Source of the DNA: Alkalihalobacterium elongatum
Lineage (GTDB): Bacteria > Bacillota > Bacilli > Bacillales > Bacillaceae_F
Length of the DNA: 64,000 bases
Assembly: GCF_019024285.1 (NCBI RefSeq)
Contig: NZ_WMKZ01000016.1
Span: 1 to 64,000 of the forward strand
Direction: 5' to 3'
Numbering within the stretch: position 1 is the stretch's first letter; each line of letters begins with the position of its first letter. Shown here piece after piece: positions 52,515-61,101 of the stretch. The notes below the pieces were generated by a model that was given only the letters and a program-made list of their open reading frames with translations, searched no databases and was not told the DNA's origin. Made by a program: the position numbers and the translations under genes.

Positions 52515-52560
52515 GTGCTAAGGCACAGCTAGCGTTTAATCGCTACCTGTGCCTATTTTC
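52515..52560. terminator. Second hairpin in the intergenic region
   Basis: AGGCACAG...CTGTGCCT with inner AGCG/CGCT (52519-52553), followed by ATTTT on the plus strand. Probably a further terminator or a decayed element; the rest of 52224-52724 has no gene. Confidence 0.5.
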
Positions 52561-52724
52561 GTGCAAAACTTCGGATTGTCGCCTTTAAGAGGTCCCCTTG
52601 TTTCACACCTTTATCCCATTGATTAATTTAATTAAAGGTTTTGTTGGACCAAGAGGGGCTCCATGTGATGTAAAATTTCGGTCATAGTGGGTGCTAGGAA
52701 TTCTATGGATTAACTTTACAACCA

Positions 52725-54047
52725 CTAAAAAATAATTCCTCCATCTGCCGTTGCAATACATTTTTTATTGACACTTAACGTATAGTCTCCTTTGCTAAAA
52801 ATGTGCTCGTATCGATTAAATGTAACTACTCCAATATCGTTTATTGTATGAAAAATTACAACTGGATTTCCTTCTGTATTGTAATAGAAATGGGGTTCGA
52901 TGATCTTAGGTTCCTCCTCTTCCATCTCCCACTCGTATTCAGACAGTATATTGTTATGGGGCAAAATCATATCTCTTCCCCATGAAACACCATGCCACAT
53001 TGCACCGTACTCATGTAGTTCATGATAAACGATCGATGCTTGTAAATATGATAAAGGGCTTTTATCACCGTCAATGACTGCCATAAAATCACTTAATGCA
53101 AACTCTGGTTTAGGCGGCGACAAAAAGAAATCTTCTAATATTTCACATTCTCTTGGATCTGGCAATTCTTTTTCAGATGGAATCGCCCATACAATTCCGT
53201 TACCATTACCACCTTCCGTATATTGATAGGCCCTTAATTTATAGCCTTCTTTAATCCGAAGTTGTGAGAAACCTAGTATTACCATCTCTGGATTGCCTAT
53301 TGACTTACTCCAACCAAAATTTTGTTCATATTCGACTTCCATCTCATTATTATCATCAACAATCAAGTTTGGTTTAGTAGCATATACGGGAAACCGTTGT
53401 ATCTTTTTGTAAGTGTTTGTACTTTCTTTATAGATAGTAATAAGTTGTTTTAATATGGTGGGTCTATTAGTCGGTATGAGTGGACATGGATGGTAGTAAT
53501 CCTCTCTCTTTTTATGTCTTTTTCCAAAAGAAATGACCCCAGAATTCTCGATTAAATTGAGCCATCTCTTCTTAATTAATTTGAGATTTTTCCAGTAAGC
53601 CCTATATTCGACACCCCACCCTAATAGTATCCAAGGGTGTTCCTTTAGCTCTTCTATAGGGACCAACGATTCACAGGTTTCATAATCTCCCGAAGCACAT
53701 AACTCTTCAAACTTTTCAATAGATTTTATATTATTCGTACCTCGTAGATTAAAAAGATTGTATATATGTAGCCTCCCTTCGAGATTATCTTTTGTTGTAA
53801 TACTTTCAACGAATTGAATTAATTGTCCCATAGTAGGATCTTCTGTCTTTATTTGCCCAGTAACAGTCTCCTCTGTATTAAGTAAAGAGGACAGCTTCTC
53901 ATTTAATGTTGCTGATCCAGGATTTTGTAATAAACAAGCTCCAAGCGATTTATCAGAGTCACCCCATTGAATATAAGCCGATTTCCGATAGATATTTCCG
54001 TTTCTTTTAGTAAAAGTACCGTATGCCCTTATTTTAGGTTGCTTCAT
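52725..54047 (-). CDS. DUF1643-like protein
   Basis: 440 aa from ATG 54047 (AAGAAGGG 9 nt upstream). The first half resembles DUF1643: ACLLQNPGSATLNEKL (family L-x-N-P-S-x-A), EDPTMGQLIQFVESI, LHIYNLFNLRGTN, HPWILLGWGVEYRAYWK (I-L-A-W-G). The second half (FGWSKSIGNPEMVILGFSQL, GIVWAIPSEKELPDP) is not recognised. DUF1643 proteins are of unknown function and often lie in mobile or defence-linked regions. A decayed relative's 3' end lies at 47.1 kb. Confidence 0.65.
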   Translation of the reverse strand: MKQPKIRAYGTFTKRNGNIYRKSAYIQWGDSDKSLGACLLQNPGSATLNEKLSSLLNTEETVTGQIKTEDPTMGQLIQFVESITTKDNLEGRLHIYNLFNLRGTNNIKSIEKFEELCASGDYETCESLVPIEELKEHPWILLGWGVEYRAYWKNLKLIKKRWLNLIENSGVISFGKRHKKREDYYHPCPLIPTNRPTILKQLITIYKESTNTYKKIQRFPVYATKPNLIVDDNNEMEVEYEQNFGWSKSIGNPEMVILGFSQLRIKEGYKLRAYQYTEGGNGNGIVWAIPSEKELPDPRECEILEDFFLSPPKPEFALSDFMAVIDGDKSPLSYLQASIVYHELHEYGAMWHGVSWGRDMILPHNNILSEYEWEMEEEEPKIIEPHFYYNTEGNPVVIFHTINDIGVVTFNRYEHIFSKGDYTLSVNKKCIATADGGIIF

Positions 54048-54291
54048 ATTTAACATCCCTTCTTTAATAAAGTCGAAAGATAAAAAAATATCTATCAGCG
54101 ACACTAACAAATGAACTCTGATAGCATGACTTAGCCAATCTTTCTAAGGAAACTCAACCTTAATCATTTAAGAAAGTAATTCGTACTTAGTAAGTTAGTT
54201 TTTATTTAACGAATCTATTGATTTCCTTACAAGCATTTATGATATATGTAAATACCATTTTTTCTTTATTAATGGATAGTCGAAAGCCCCT

Positions 54292-54897
54292 CTATACGAA
54301 GTACATAAACCAATAACCGACTTCATCCTGTTTACAATTGGCTTCTCTTACTTCCTCTGTTCCATTTGGACTGAAATGATAGCCCCTTACTCTCTCAACA
54401 TCTAAATCTCTATCATAGAAACGATAAATCATTAGAACGTTGGATTGTTGAGCTTTGTTCTTGGTAACAACTAAGGAATTAAGAGCTTCGATCCGATCTT
54501 CTGATTTTATATTCTGTATTCCAATTACATTATGCGGAATGTAATCTGGCTTTGTCTCGGCGAACAACTTTTCTATCGTCTCTTCAGCTTTATCCCATTG
54601 ATTTTCTCTTTCCAAATGCAGTGCCAGATAGATATAATTTTCTTTATCTATCCGCTCATCCCACTTCCACCAAGAAAGATCCATCGGCCTTGACCTACCT
54701 GAGGCCTTATCAAACTTGGAATCTTCAATAAAAGCATCAAAACCAAGCATTTCTCCTAAGTTAGCAAAATAATCAATTTCTCTTTTCGAAAACATTGAAC
54801 GATTATGTGCAACTGATAAGTTCATCCTCCGATAATTTCGAATGTATCCTTCAAAGAATTGCATTAAGTCAAGGTATTGTTTTTTCAAATTGACCAC
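54292..54897 (-). CDS. Hypothetical protein
   Basis: 201 aa. Soluble, rich in W and charged residues (DLSWWKWDERIDKENYIYLA), probably mostly helical in the first half and beta in the last part (VLMIYRFYDRDLDVERVRGY). The frame starts GTG 54897 near a weak GGTGG site; TTG three codons later is also possible. No family recognised and no cofactor motif. It follows the DUF1643-like gene in position on the same strand, separated by 244 bp. Confidence 0.55.
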   Translation of the reverse strand: MVNLKKQYLDLMQFFEGYIRNYRRMNLSVAHNRSMFSKREIDYFANLGEMLGFDAFIEDSKFDKASGRSRPMDLSWWKWDERIDKENYIYLALHLERENQWDKAEETIEKLFAETKPDYIPHNVIGIQNIKSEDRIEALNSLVVTKNKAQQSNVLMIYRFYDRDLDVERVRGYHFSPNGTEEVREANCKQDEVGYWFMYFV

Positions 54898-55506
54898 CAG
54901 CTTTCGGATCTATGTAAATACGGATTTTATAGCTAATGAATTTACTAGAAACATATTAGTACCAATTCAAATTTACCATTATTTATCATTACTTTCTACC
55001 TAATTCTTCCTCTGTTTTGGAGCTATACTAACATAGAACGCATCTCCTCTAAATTCTTCTTAAAAATCAATATACATAACTTTTAAAGATGCCTCCCATT
55101 GAATTACAAATCTATTTTTGAACAAGTAGTCAGAATATTCTTTACTATTCATTAAATTAGTGGTACGATTTGTGGTAGATGGTTAAAAATGGCAAGGTAT
55201 AAAGGACTTATTCTGGGGTTTTTGCTCAAGACAATGGTGTTATTTTGGATATATGGATATGAAAAACTTTGATTTAAAATTATGTACATTGAAAAAAGGC
55301 TCTTCTCTAAACGATTGTTGTTTTAGCTATTTGCATCTTCAGCCGTGTGATCGCTGGGGTTGTTTCTTCAAGCTTTTGGGTGAAGCATTGAACATAATTA
55401 CCAAAAGAACAAGTGAATTTGCGCCTTAGTGATGGGTGTTCTCAATACGGGCTAATAGCAACACAACAAAAGGTAGATAACAGCCTTATTAAAAAGGTGG
55501 TGTCAA
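54898..55506. other. Intergenic region, nothing clear
   Basis: 609 bp between divergent genes; stops in all frames. It must contain the MFS gene promoter, but no confident -35/-10 pair or operator palindrome is visible. Confidence 0.4.
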
Positions 55507-56877
55507 ATGCCTTCTACTATATCTGCTCATTCCAAAACAGAAAATAATGTACTTTTAGAAGAAAATAAACTCATTTTAGTATGGACTATAACCACTTTGC
55601 TCGTAGTAATGAATACGACAATGTTTAATGTTGCCTTACCCTTTATTTTTACAGACTTTTCCTTGAGTTCATCAACTGCGTCATGGCTTGTTTCTGGTTA
55701 TTCAATCACGTTCGCTATTTCAACGCTGACTTTTAGTAGATTATCAGACTTCATTCCAATTTCAAGACTGCTTCTCATTGGGATCAGTATATTAGCAATA
55801 GCATCAATAATTGGTTTCTTCTCAACCAACTTTGGAGTATTATTAGTTTCCCGAATTCTCCAAGCGGCTGGTGGGGGCCCTGTTATGGCATTAAGCATAG
55901 TATTGGCTGGCCGTTATATTCCTATAGTAAGGCGTGGGAAAGCGATGGCATATATCGCTTCATCAGCTTCATTGGGATTTGGGTTAGGTCCAGTAATAGG
56001 GGGACTGATTACTCAATACTTAGGATGGAACTACCTTTTTGTTATCACTGGACTATCTGTTCTTTCCATTCCTTTCTTCCTAAAATTATTACCTAAAGAG
56101 GTGATTGGTAAAGGCCATTTTGATCTTTTCGGCGCTATTCTCACTGGGCTTAGCGTTATCGGACTTTTACTTTTTTTATCTACCTTTTCGTATAGTATTT
56201 TATTCGGATCTGTTCTTCTTATTGCGATATGGTGGAAATACCTGAATAAGGTAGAAGCTCCGTTTATACCGCCAATCCTTCTTAAAAATACGCAATATAC
56301 TAAAATACTGTTTATTGGCAGTGTAGGGTTTTTTATAAACTTTTCGAATTTGTTTTTAATACCCATTATGCTTACAACGGTATTCGAAAAAGGACCAGTC
56401 GAAGTAGGAATGTTTATTTTCCCTGGAGCGGTTATCGCCATGATGGCTGGACAAATTATTGGAAGATTAATTGATCGTTATGGCAATGGTCTATTATTAA
56501 TAATAGGTCTCCTATTATTATTCTGTGCGACAATTTCATTTGCAATGTTATCTACTTTTCAACCTTATTTTATAATTATCATTTACATGTTTGCTAGTAT
56601 AGGATTTACCTCATTGGCTACTAGTATTTCCAATGAGGTAACAAGGCTATTGCCAACAACCCAGATTGGAACTGGGATCGGTGTTGTTCAATTAACACAA
56701 CTTTTCGGTGGAGGGCTCGGGGTTACAATTTCGGGATTGTTACTTACTGTTCAAGAAAGTTTCCCTTCCGAAGTAATATATAGAAATATTTATATTTCTT
56801 TTTCCTTTGTCATTCTTGCAGCTGTCGTAGTATACGTTTTATATTATCGTAGAGCTAAGTTAAATCAACAGACATAG
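55507..56877 (+). CDS. MFS drug/metabolite exporter
   Basis: 456 aa, about 14 membrane helices. DHA2-like features: WTITTLLVVMNTTMFNVALP (D-replaced-by-N in helix 1), ASWLVSGYSITFAISTLTF, the motif A region RLSDFIPISRLLL, RILQAAGGGPVMALSIVL (motif C-like G-rich helix 5), and LGPVIGGLITQYLGWNYLF. Exports drugs or metabolites by proton antiport. AAAGGTGG precedes the ATG. No regulator is next to it. Confidence 0.88.
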   Translation: MPSTISAHSKTENNVLLEENKLILVWTITTLLVVMNTTMFNVALPFIFTDFSLSSSTASWLVSGYSITFAISTLTFSRLSDFIPISRLLLIGISILAIASIIGFFSTNFGVLLVSRILQAAGGGPVMALSIVLAGRYIPIVRRGKAMAYIASSASLGFGLGPVIGGLITQYLGWNYLFVITGLSVLSIPFFLKLLPKEVIGKGHFDLFGAILTGLSVIGLLLFLSTFSYSILFGSVLLIAIWWKYLNKVEAPFIPPILLKNTQYTKILFIGSVGFFINFSNLFLIPIMLTTVFEKGPVEVGMFIFPGAVIAMMAGQIIGRLIDRYGNGLLLIIGLLLLFCATISFAMLSTFQPYFIIIIYMFASIGFTSLATSISNEVTRLLPTTQIGTGIGVVQLTQLFGGGLGVTISGLLLTVQESFPSEVIYRNIYISFSFVILAAVVVYVLYYRRAKLNQQT

Positions 56878-57057
56878 AGGATATGGGTGGTTCCTGTACT
56901 TTTCGGAACAAAAAGGCAGAAAAATAGCCCCTGGCTTCACTATTGCTTCACCTGGTTTACACCCTATCTTACGCACAACTAGAACAGCCTATTACTTCTA
57001 GGTAACACATCTCACCTTGTAGTTTGTTAAATGATAAATGTTATTTAAAAAACAAAA

Positions 57058-57094
57058 TTAACCGAGTGCTTATACATTAGCACTCGGTTTTTTC
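57058..57094 (+). terminator. Terminator between convergent MFS and methyltransferase genes
   Basis: ACCGAGTGCT / AGCACTCGGT (57061-57088) followed by T6 on the plus strand. The stem overlaps the last codons and stop of the reverse-strand methyltransferase gene. Confidence 0.8.
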
Positions 57095-58371
57095 TCTAAA
57101 TTTATAACGTCTAGTGTTTTAATTATTTGCTCACCTAATCTAAACGCTAACAACGGTGGAACAGCATCTCCTACTTGCTTATATTTATCTTGAATTTTAC
57201 CATTATTTGATGATGCTCTTTTTGGCCCACCAAAAATATACCAATCTGGGAAACTTTGAAGTCTAGCTGCCTCTCTTCCAGTTATTGCTCTATCCAGTGA
57301 ATAATGAAGTATTTCCTCGTTACAATGAGCCGTTACTGTATGACTTGGTTCACTGTCTATCAACCTTCTATTTCGTTGTGCATAAGGCCTTTTAGGAAAA
57401 TACATATTTCTATTTTCTTCTTGACCAGTTGCCATTAACCTTTCAGCCGCTTGTTTCATATTTTCACCTTGCTTAATTAACTGAAATCTTACTATTTGGC
57501 TTTCCTTATGCCTTGTTGCCAAATGATCATTTATTTTATTAGTTTCAAAATCTATATAAGGAGGAACATTGATGCTTCCCCTTACAAAATCTAAAAATTC
57601 TTTCCTATGTTTTTCACTCACCATTGCCATGTCAAATGTGTAATCACTACTATTATGCTCTGTTTTGATAAGAGATAAATCATCCAAAGCATCATAGGTT
57701 GATACAAAGGGATTATTAGTCCCAGGTCCATGAGTAGGTTTGGAGAATTCATATGCAACAGAGAATTTATTATCAATTCCTACCATAAAATATCTTTCTC
57801 TCTTTTGTGGTACACCGTAATATGCAGCATTTAAAACATCTTCATTTATAGTAAATCCAGATTCCCGAAAATCATGAATAAGCCCCTGATAAAAGCGTTT
57901 ATAATTTCCAGTTTTAATCGCTTTTACATTTTCAAAAAGTATCATTTTCGTTTGAACTAATTTAGATATTCTAATTATCTCCAAGTATAAGGTGTTTCTA
58001 TTATCATTAACATTCCTTTTACCTGCCATTGAAAAGCCTTCACATGGGGCACCACCAGTTACTATATCTACACGCTCTCTATTAAACCTTGTTTTTAAGA
58101 TATGTAATAATATCTCATTATTTAATAACCTAATATCACCATTTATTATTATTGTCTTTTGGCTCTCTTTTAAAAATGAATCAGTTACTTTCCCTGAAAG
58201 CAATTCTTCTAAATTAACAAGGTCTGCATTGTGGGAATGACTATATGTTTCACAACTTTCTTTACTAATTTCTACTGCGATTAAGGGTTTGATACCACAT
58301 AACTTTAAGCCAGTGCACAGTCCACCTGGACCAGAAAACAAATCAATAGATGTATATTTTGTACTAAGCAT
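57070..58371 (-). CDS. C5-cytosine DNA methyltransferase of an HpaII-like R-M system
   Basis: 433 aa from ATG 58371 (TTGGAG upstream). All C5-MTase motifs are in order: I (DLFSGPGGLCTG, residues 10-21), IV (GGAPCEGFSMAGKRN with catalytic Cys), VI (LFENVKA), VIII (QKRERYFMVGI), then a target-recognition region, IX/X (DSEPSHTVTAH, ITGREAARLQSFPDW, YKQVGDAVPPLLAF). It methylates cytosine in a short DNA site to protect it from the partner enzyme. Divergently placed 105 bp from the HpaII-like nuclease gene. CCGG is the likely target by that relation, not by direct evidence. Confidence 0.95.
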   Translation of the reverse strand: MLSTKYTSIDLFSGPGGLCTGLKLCGIKPLIAVEISKESCETYSHSHNADLVNLEELLSGKVTDSFLKESQKTIIINGDIRLLNNEILLHILKTRFNRERVDIVTGGAPCEGFSMAGKRNVNDNRNTLYLEIIRISKLVQTKMILFENVKAIKTGNYKRFYQGLIHDFRESGFTINEDVLNAAYYGVPQKRERYFMVGIDNKFSVAYEFSKPTHGPGTNNPFVSTYDALDDLSLIKTEHNSSDYTFDMAMVSEKHRKEFLDFVRGSINVPPYIDFETNKINDHLATRHKESQIVRFQLIKQGENMKQAAERLMATGQEENRNMYFPKRPYAQRNRRLIDSEPSHTVTAHCNEEILHYSLDRAITGREAARLQSFPDWYIFGGPKRASSNNGKIQDKYKQVGDAVPPLLAFRLGEQIIKTLDVINLEKKPSANV

Positions 58372-58476
58372 AAAATCACTCCAATTGAATATAATATGTA
58401 TATATGGCAAAAACTATTCATAAAGTCCTGAATATATTATACCACATTATTGTTCATTATTAGGAGGGAATTCATA

Positions 58477-59625
58477 GTGGCTAATAAAGGTGAATGGTCC
58501 GAACCTTATGCAATACTGAAAATACTGGCTGACAAAAAAATTGCGGCCTACAATAGTCAATCAAATGAACCGTCAAATGTTTCATATCCCGTTAATAAAC
58601 TATATCGTCATGCCAAGGGTACTCCTCGTAAGAAACCATCTAATATAACCTTTGAATGGGAATACTGTTATGATGACAAAGGTGAAAGTGTAAAGGTGAT
58701 TGATTACACGAAAAAGGAGCTTGTTATTGAAGTCACTATTGATGAAATTAAGAAGCACGTCAAAATGCTGGAGGATGAGATAAAAAATGGTAAGGGTAGC
58801 TTTTTTATAAGCCAAGAAGTCACAAGCTTTTTGGAAAAAATCCATGTCATTACCCCTGATTCTTCAGGGCTAAAAAGAGATGTAACGATAGAATTATATG
58901 ACTTTAAAACATCAAAAAACTATGAGCTTGGATTTAATATAAAATCATTTTATGGAAAACCTCCTACAATATTTGGCGCATCAAATTCCTCTAATATGGT
59001 TTATGAGCTTATCCCACAAGAAAATAAACCTTCAGTAATGCCTGCCCATGAAATAAACAGAATTAACAGCTTAAAGAACAATAAAAATAGGCTTACTGAA
59101 ATCAGTAATAATGGTTATGTTCTAAAATACATGAAACCAAACAAAACAGTTTTCGGAAATAATTTAAAACTAATTGATTATGAGCTTCCCATCATTATTT
59201 CTGAAATGTTAAAGTATTATTATTACGAAGACGCAAATAAAACAATGCTAGATCTAGTAAATCATCTTGAAGCAAATAACCCATGTGATTTCCCTCTTGA
59301 TTCACTTCCTCATTTTTATAGATATAAACTAAAACGTTTTCTTCTTGATATTGCTCTCGGTATGACTGGAGGTACCCCTTGGAATGGTCTTCACGAAGCT
59401 AACGGAGGTTACATAATTGTAAATAAAGATGGAAGTATCGTTTGTTTACATTCTACGGACAGAGAATTGTTTCAAGACCTGCTTCTTAATACCGCTTATT
59501 TTGAAACTGCTACGAGAGGCAGATATAAACACGTTCAAATATATGAAAGAGAAGGAAGAATGTATATTATGCTTAACCTGCAGATTAGGTTTAACCTCAA
59601 ACAACTTCTTAAAGAAGTTGTTTGA
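58477..59625 (+). CDS. HpaII-family type II restriction endonuclease
   Basis: 382 aa from GTG 58477 with AGGAGGG at 9-nt spacing. The N-terminus ANKGEWSEPYAILKILADKK matches the start of R.HpaII-family proteins (N-K-G-E-W-S-E). Other blocks: TFEWEYCYDDKGE, SGLKRDVTIELYDFK, GFNIKSFYGKPPTIFGASN, IALGMTGGTPWNG. Slightly longer than R.HpaII (358 aa). The partner C5-methyltransferase is divergent next door, so the pair should be a complete type II R-M system, probably cutting CCGG. Terminated by a strong hairpin. Confidence 0.88.
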   Translation: MANKGEWSEPYAILKILADKKIAAYNSQSNEPSNVSYPVNKLYRHAKGTPRKKPSNITFEWEYCYDDKGESVKVIDYTKKELVIEVTIDEIKKHVKMLEDEIKNGKGSFFISQEVTSFLEKIHVITPDSSGLKRDVTIELYDFKTSKNYELGFNIKSFYGKPPTIFGASNSSNMVYELIPQENKPSVMPAHEINRINSLKNNKNRLTEISNNGYVLKYMKPNKTVFGNNLKLIDYELPIIISEMLKYYYYEDANKTMLDLVNHLEANNPCDFPLDSLPHFYRYKLKRFLLDIALGMTGGTPWNGLHEANGGYIIVNKDGSIVCLHSTDRELFQDLLLNTAYFETATRGRYKHVQIYEREGRMYIMLNLQIRFNLKQLLKEVV

Positions 59626-59635
59626 TTGATAGAAG

Positions 59636-59680
59636 AAGAACCAGGTATCATCTAACTAGATGATACCTGGTATTTATGTA
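59636..59680 (+). terminator. Terminator after the restriction gene
   Basis: ACCAGGTATCATCTA, 2-nt loop, complement up to 59671 (15-bp perfect stem), then TATTTATG. Confidence 0.7.
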
Positions 59681-60128
59681 CTTGCTTATTAATAAAAGTC
59701 CTAGTTTGTTGTTGTTGTGAACTCCCCCTAGTGTAAGTAATTACTTAAAACAAAGCAAATCTCCATAAAAATAGAAGCTGATTTATCTATACTCACTGGA
59801 AACGGGAGAAGCTTTAGTGCACCCTTCTATAATCACAATTATGTGAAACGCTCGTCTACATAATCTTTAAAGAGGAGAGAGAACTGCTGCTGCAAGTATC
59901 CTATATATGATGGCAAGGCATGTGTAAAGTACACCCTACTGCCTTCACCCTTCACCTCCTAATTAAATTATTACACCTAAAACATCTTAGCTCAAACTAC
60001 CTTATAGTTAACACCTATCATCTAAAATCTAAATAACAATCCATGGAGGTATCCCTCATGAAACACAACTACATTATGGTATTTAGCACAATTCGCTTAT
60101 TATCAGCCAAACATGCTAAGAAGGGATC
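59681..60128. other. Intergenic region, nothing clear
   Basis: 448 bp. No open frame with a ribosome site and no repeat other than element C at its right end. Confidence 0.4.
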
Positions 60129-60180
60129 GGTGCCTGTCCCCCACTAGAGTAAAGTATTACCGTAGCGGGGGACAGACCCC
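60129..60180. repeat. Palindromic REP-like element C, abuts the stop of the EcsC-family gene
   Basis: GGTGCCTGTCCCCC (60129-60142) and GGGGGACAGACCCC (60167-60180) are inverted copies with an AT-rich core. It ends 3 bp before the TGA of the reverse-strand gene. Same architecture as A, B and D but of the ACAG sub-type. Confidence 0.8.
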
Positions 60181-60183
60181 AAA

Positions 60184-61005
60184 TCATTTTTCTTGTTCGT
60201 CTATATAATCCTCATATTCTGCGTCTATAATCTCGGGATCTATTTCGTTTTTTGAGTCATAAAAATCCACGTCTGCTATTGGCAAATCTCTTAAATAATT
60301 TTTTAGCCTATTTGCTAATGGCCGATATGTACTGTATGTTATCCCACCAGAAATTACAGCCCCTACAACAGGAACAACTTTACCAATACCTCTTGCAAAA
60401 ATTTGTTTAGTCATTTTGATCCCTAGCTTTTCCGCAACCTTCTTTACAATTGGATAAATTGAACCTTTCATCAGGGCTCTATTAGCCACGTCTTTTTCAA
60501 CTTTTATTGCGGCAACTTTACCTATTTTAGCAACAGCTGCATTAGCTGCGTTTACCCCAAACATTACACCAAGAAAGAGAGTTAATTGATTCATTGTCTC
60601 ATCATCAAAACTATCATCAGTATTGTACATTTCTTTCCATCCATACAAATATACTAGCTTTTGCATAACTCTTATAATATGTGCAAAGTACTGTGCTACA
60701 TCAGCTGGGACTGTTCCTATCATTGCAAATCCACCCGGAATTCCTGCTGCAGCTGAAATTGAAGTAACTCTCATTGTCTCGTTACTTATACAGGACTTTG
60801 CTAGCTTATCTATTTCTTCTTTTGGAATACCTGCACTTGCTGGGTTTTTCTTGATTGCCCTCTCGATAACTTCTTGTGAATAATGTTTATCCAACTGTTT
60901 TCTTAAAAATTCACTCCGTCTCACTTTCACACCAGGTACGTTCATTGCAGCTTTAATAACAGAGTAAAAATAATCTTCAGACCTGACTTGAATTTCCTGC
61001 GCCAT
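60184..61005 (-). CDS. EcsC family protein
   Basis: 273 aa. The EcsC-like core is visible: ITSISAAAGIPGGFAMIG-type segment (here SISAAAGIPGGFAMIGTVPA), DVAQYFAHIIRVMQKLVYLY, GVNAANAAVAKIGKVAA, then a second membrane-affine helix VVPVVGAVISGGITYSTYRP. The acidic tail is IDAEYEDYIDEQEK. EcsC is associated with ABC transporters in Bacillus, but EcsC-family proteins occur widely as standalone membrane-associated proteins of unknown role. AGGGGA precedes the ATG. Palindromic elements C and D bracket the gene on both sides. Confidence 0.8.
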   Translation of the reverse strand: MAQEIQVRSEDYFYSVIKAAMNVPGVKVRRSEFLRKQLDKHYSQEVIERAIKKNPASAGIPKEEIDKLAKSCISNETMRVTSISAAAGIPGGFAMIGTVPADVAQYFAHIIRVMQKLVYLYGWKEMYNTDDSFDDETMNQLTLFLGVMFGVNAANAAVAKIGKVAAIKVEKDVANRALMKGSIYPIVKKVAEKLGIKMTKQIFARGIGKVVPVVGAVISGGITYSTYRPLANRLKNYLRDLPIADVDFYDSKNEIDPEIIDAEYEDYIDEQEK

Positions 61006-61029
61006 AATAATCCCCTATCCTTTGAGGAA

Positions 61030-61083
61030 CAGGGTCTGTCCCCCACTATATTAATACGTTAACGTAGCGGAGGACAGACTCCA
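61030..61083. repeat. Palindromic REP-like element D
   Basis: AGGGTCTGTCCCCC (61031-61044) and GGAGGACAGACTCC (61069-61082), with ATTAATACGTTAACG in the core. It lies between the helicase stop and the EcsC-family gene start, and its left flank GAGGAACAGGG also occurs at 31314. Confidence 0.75.
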
Positions 61084-61101
61084 ACACTTAGTAGTTCCTC
61101 T

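Noticed and set aside
59429-59629. 66-codon plus-strand frame overlapping the restriction gene end
   Set aside because: Shadow frame of the HpaII-like gene in another phase.
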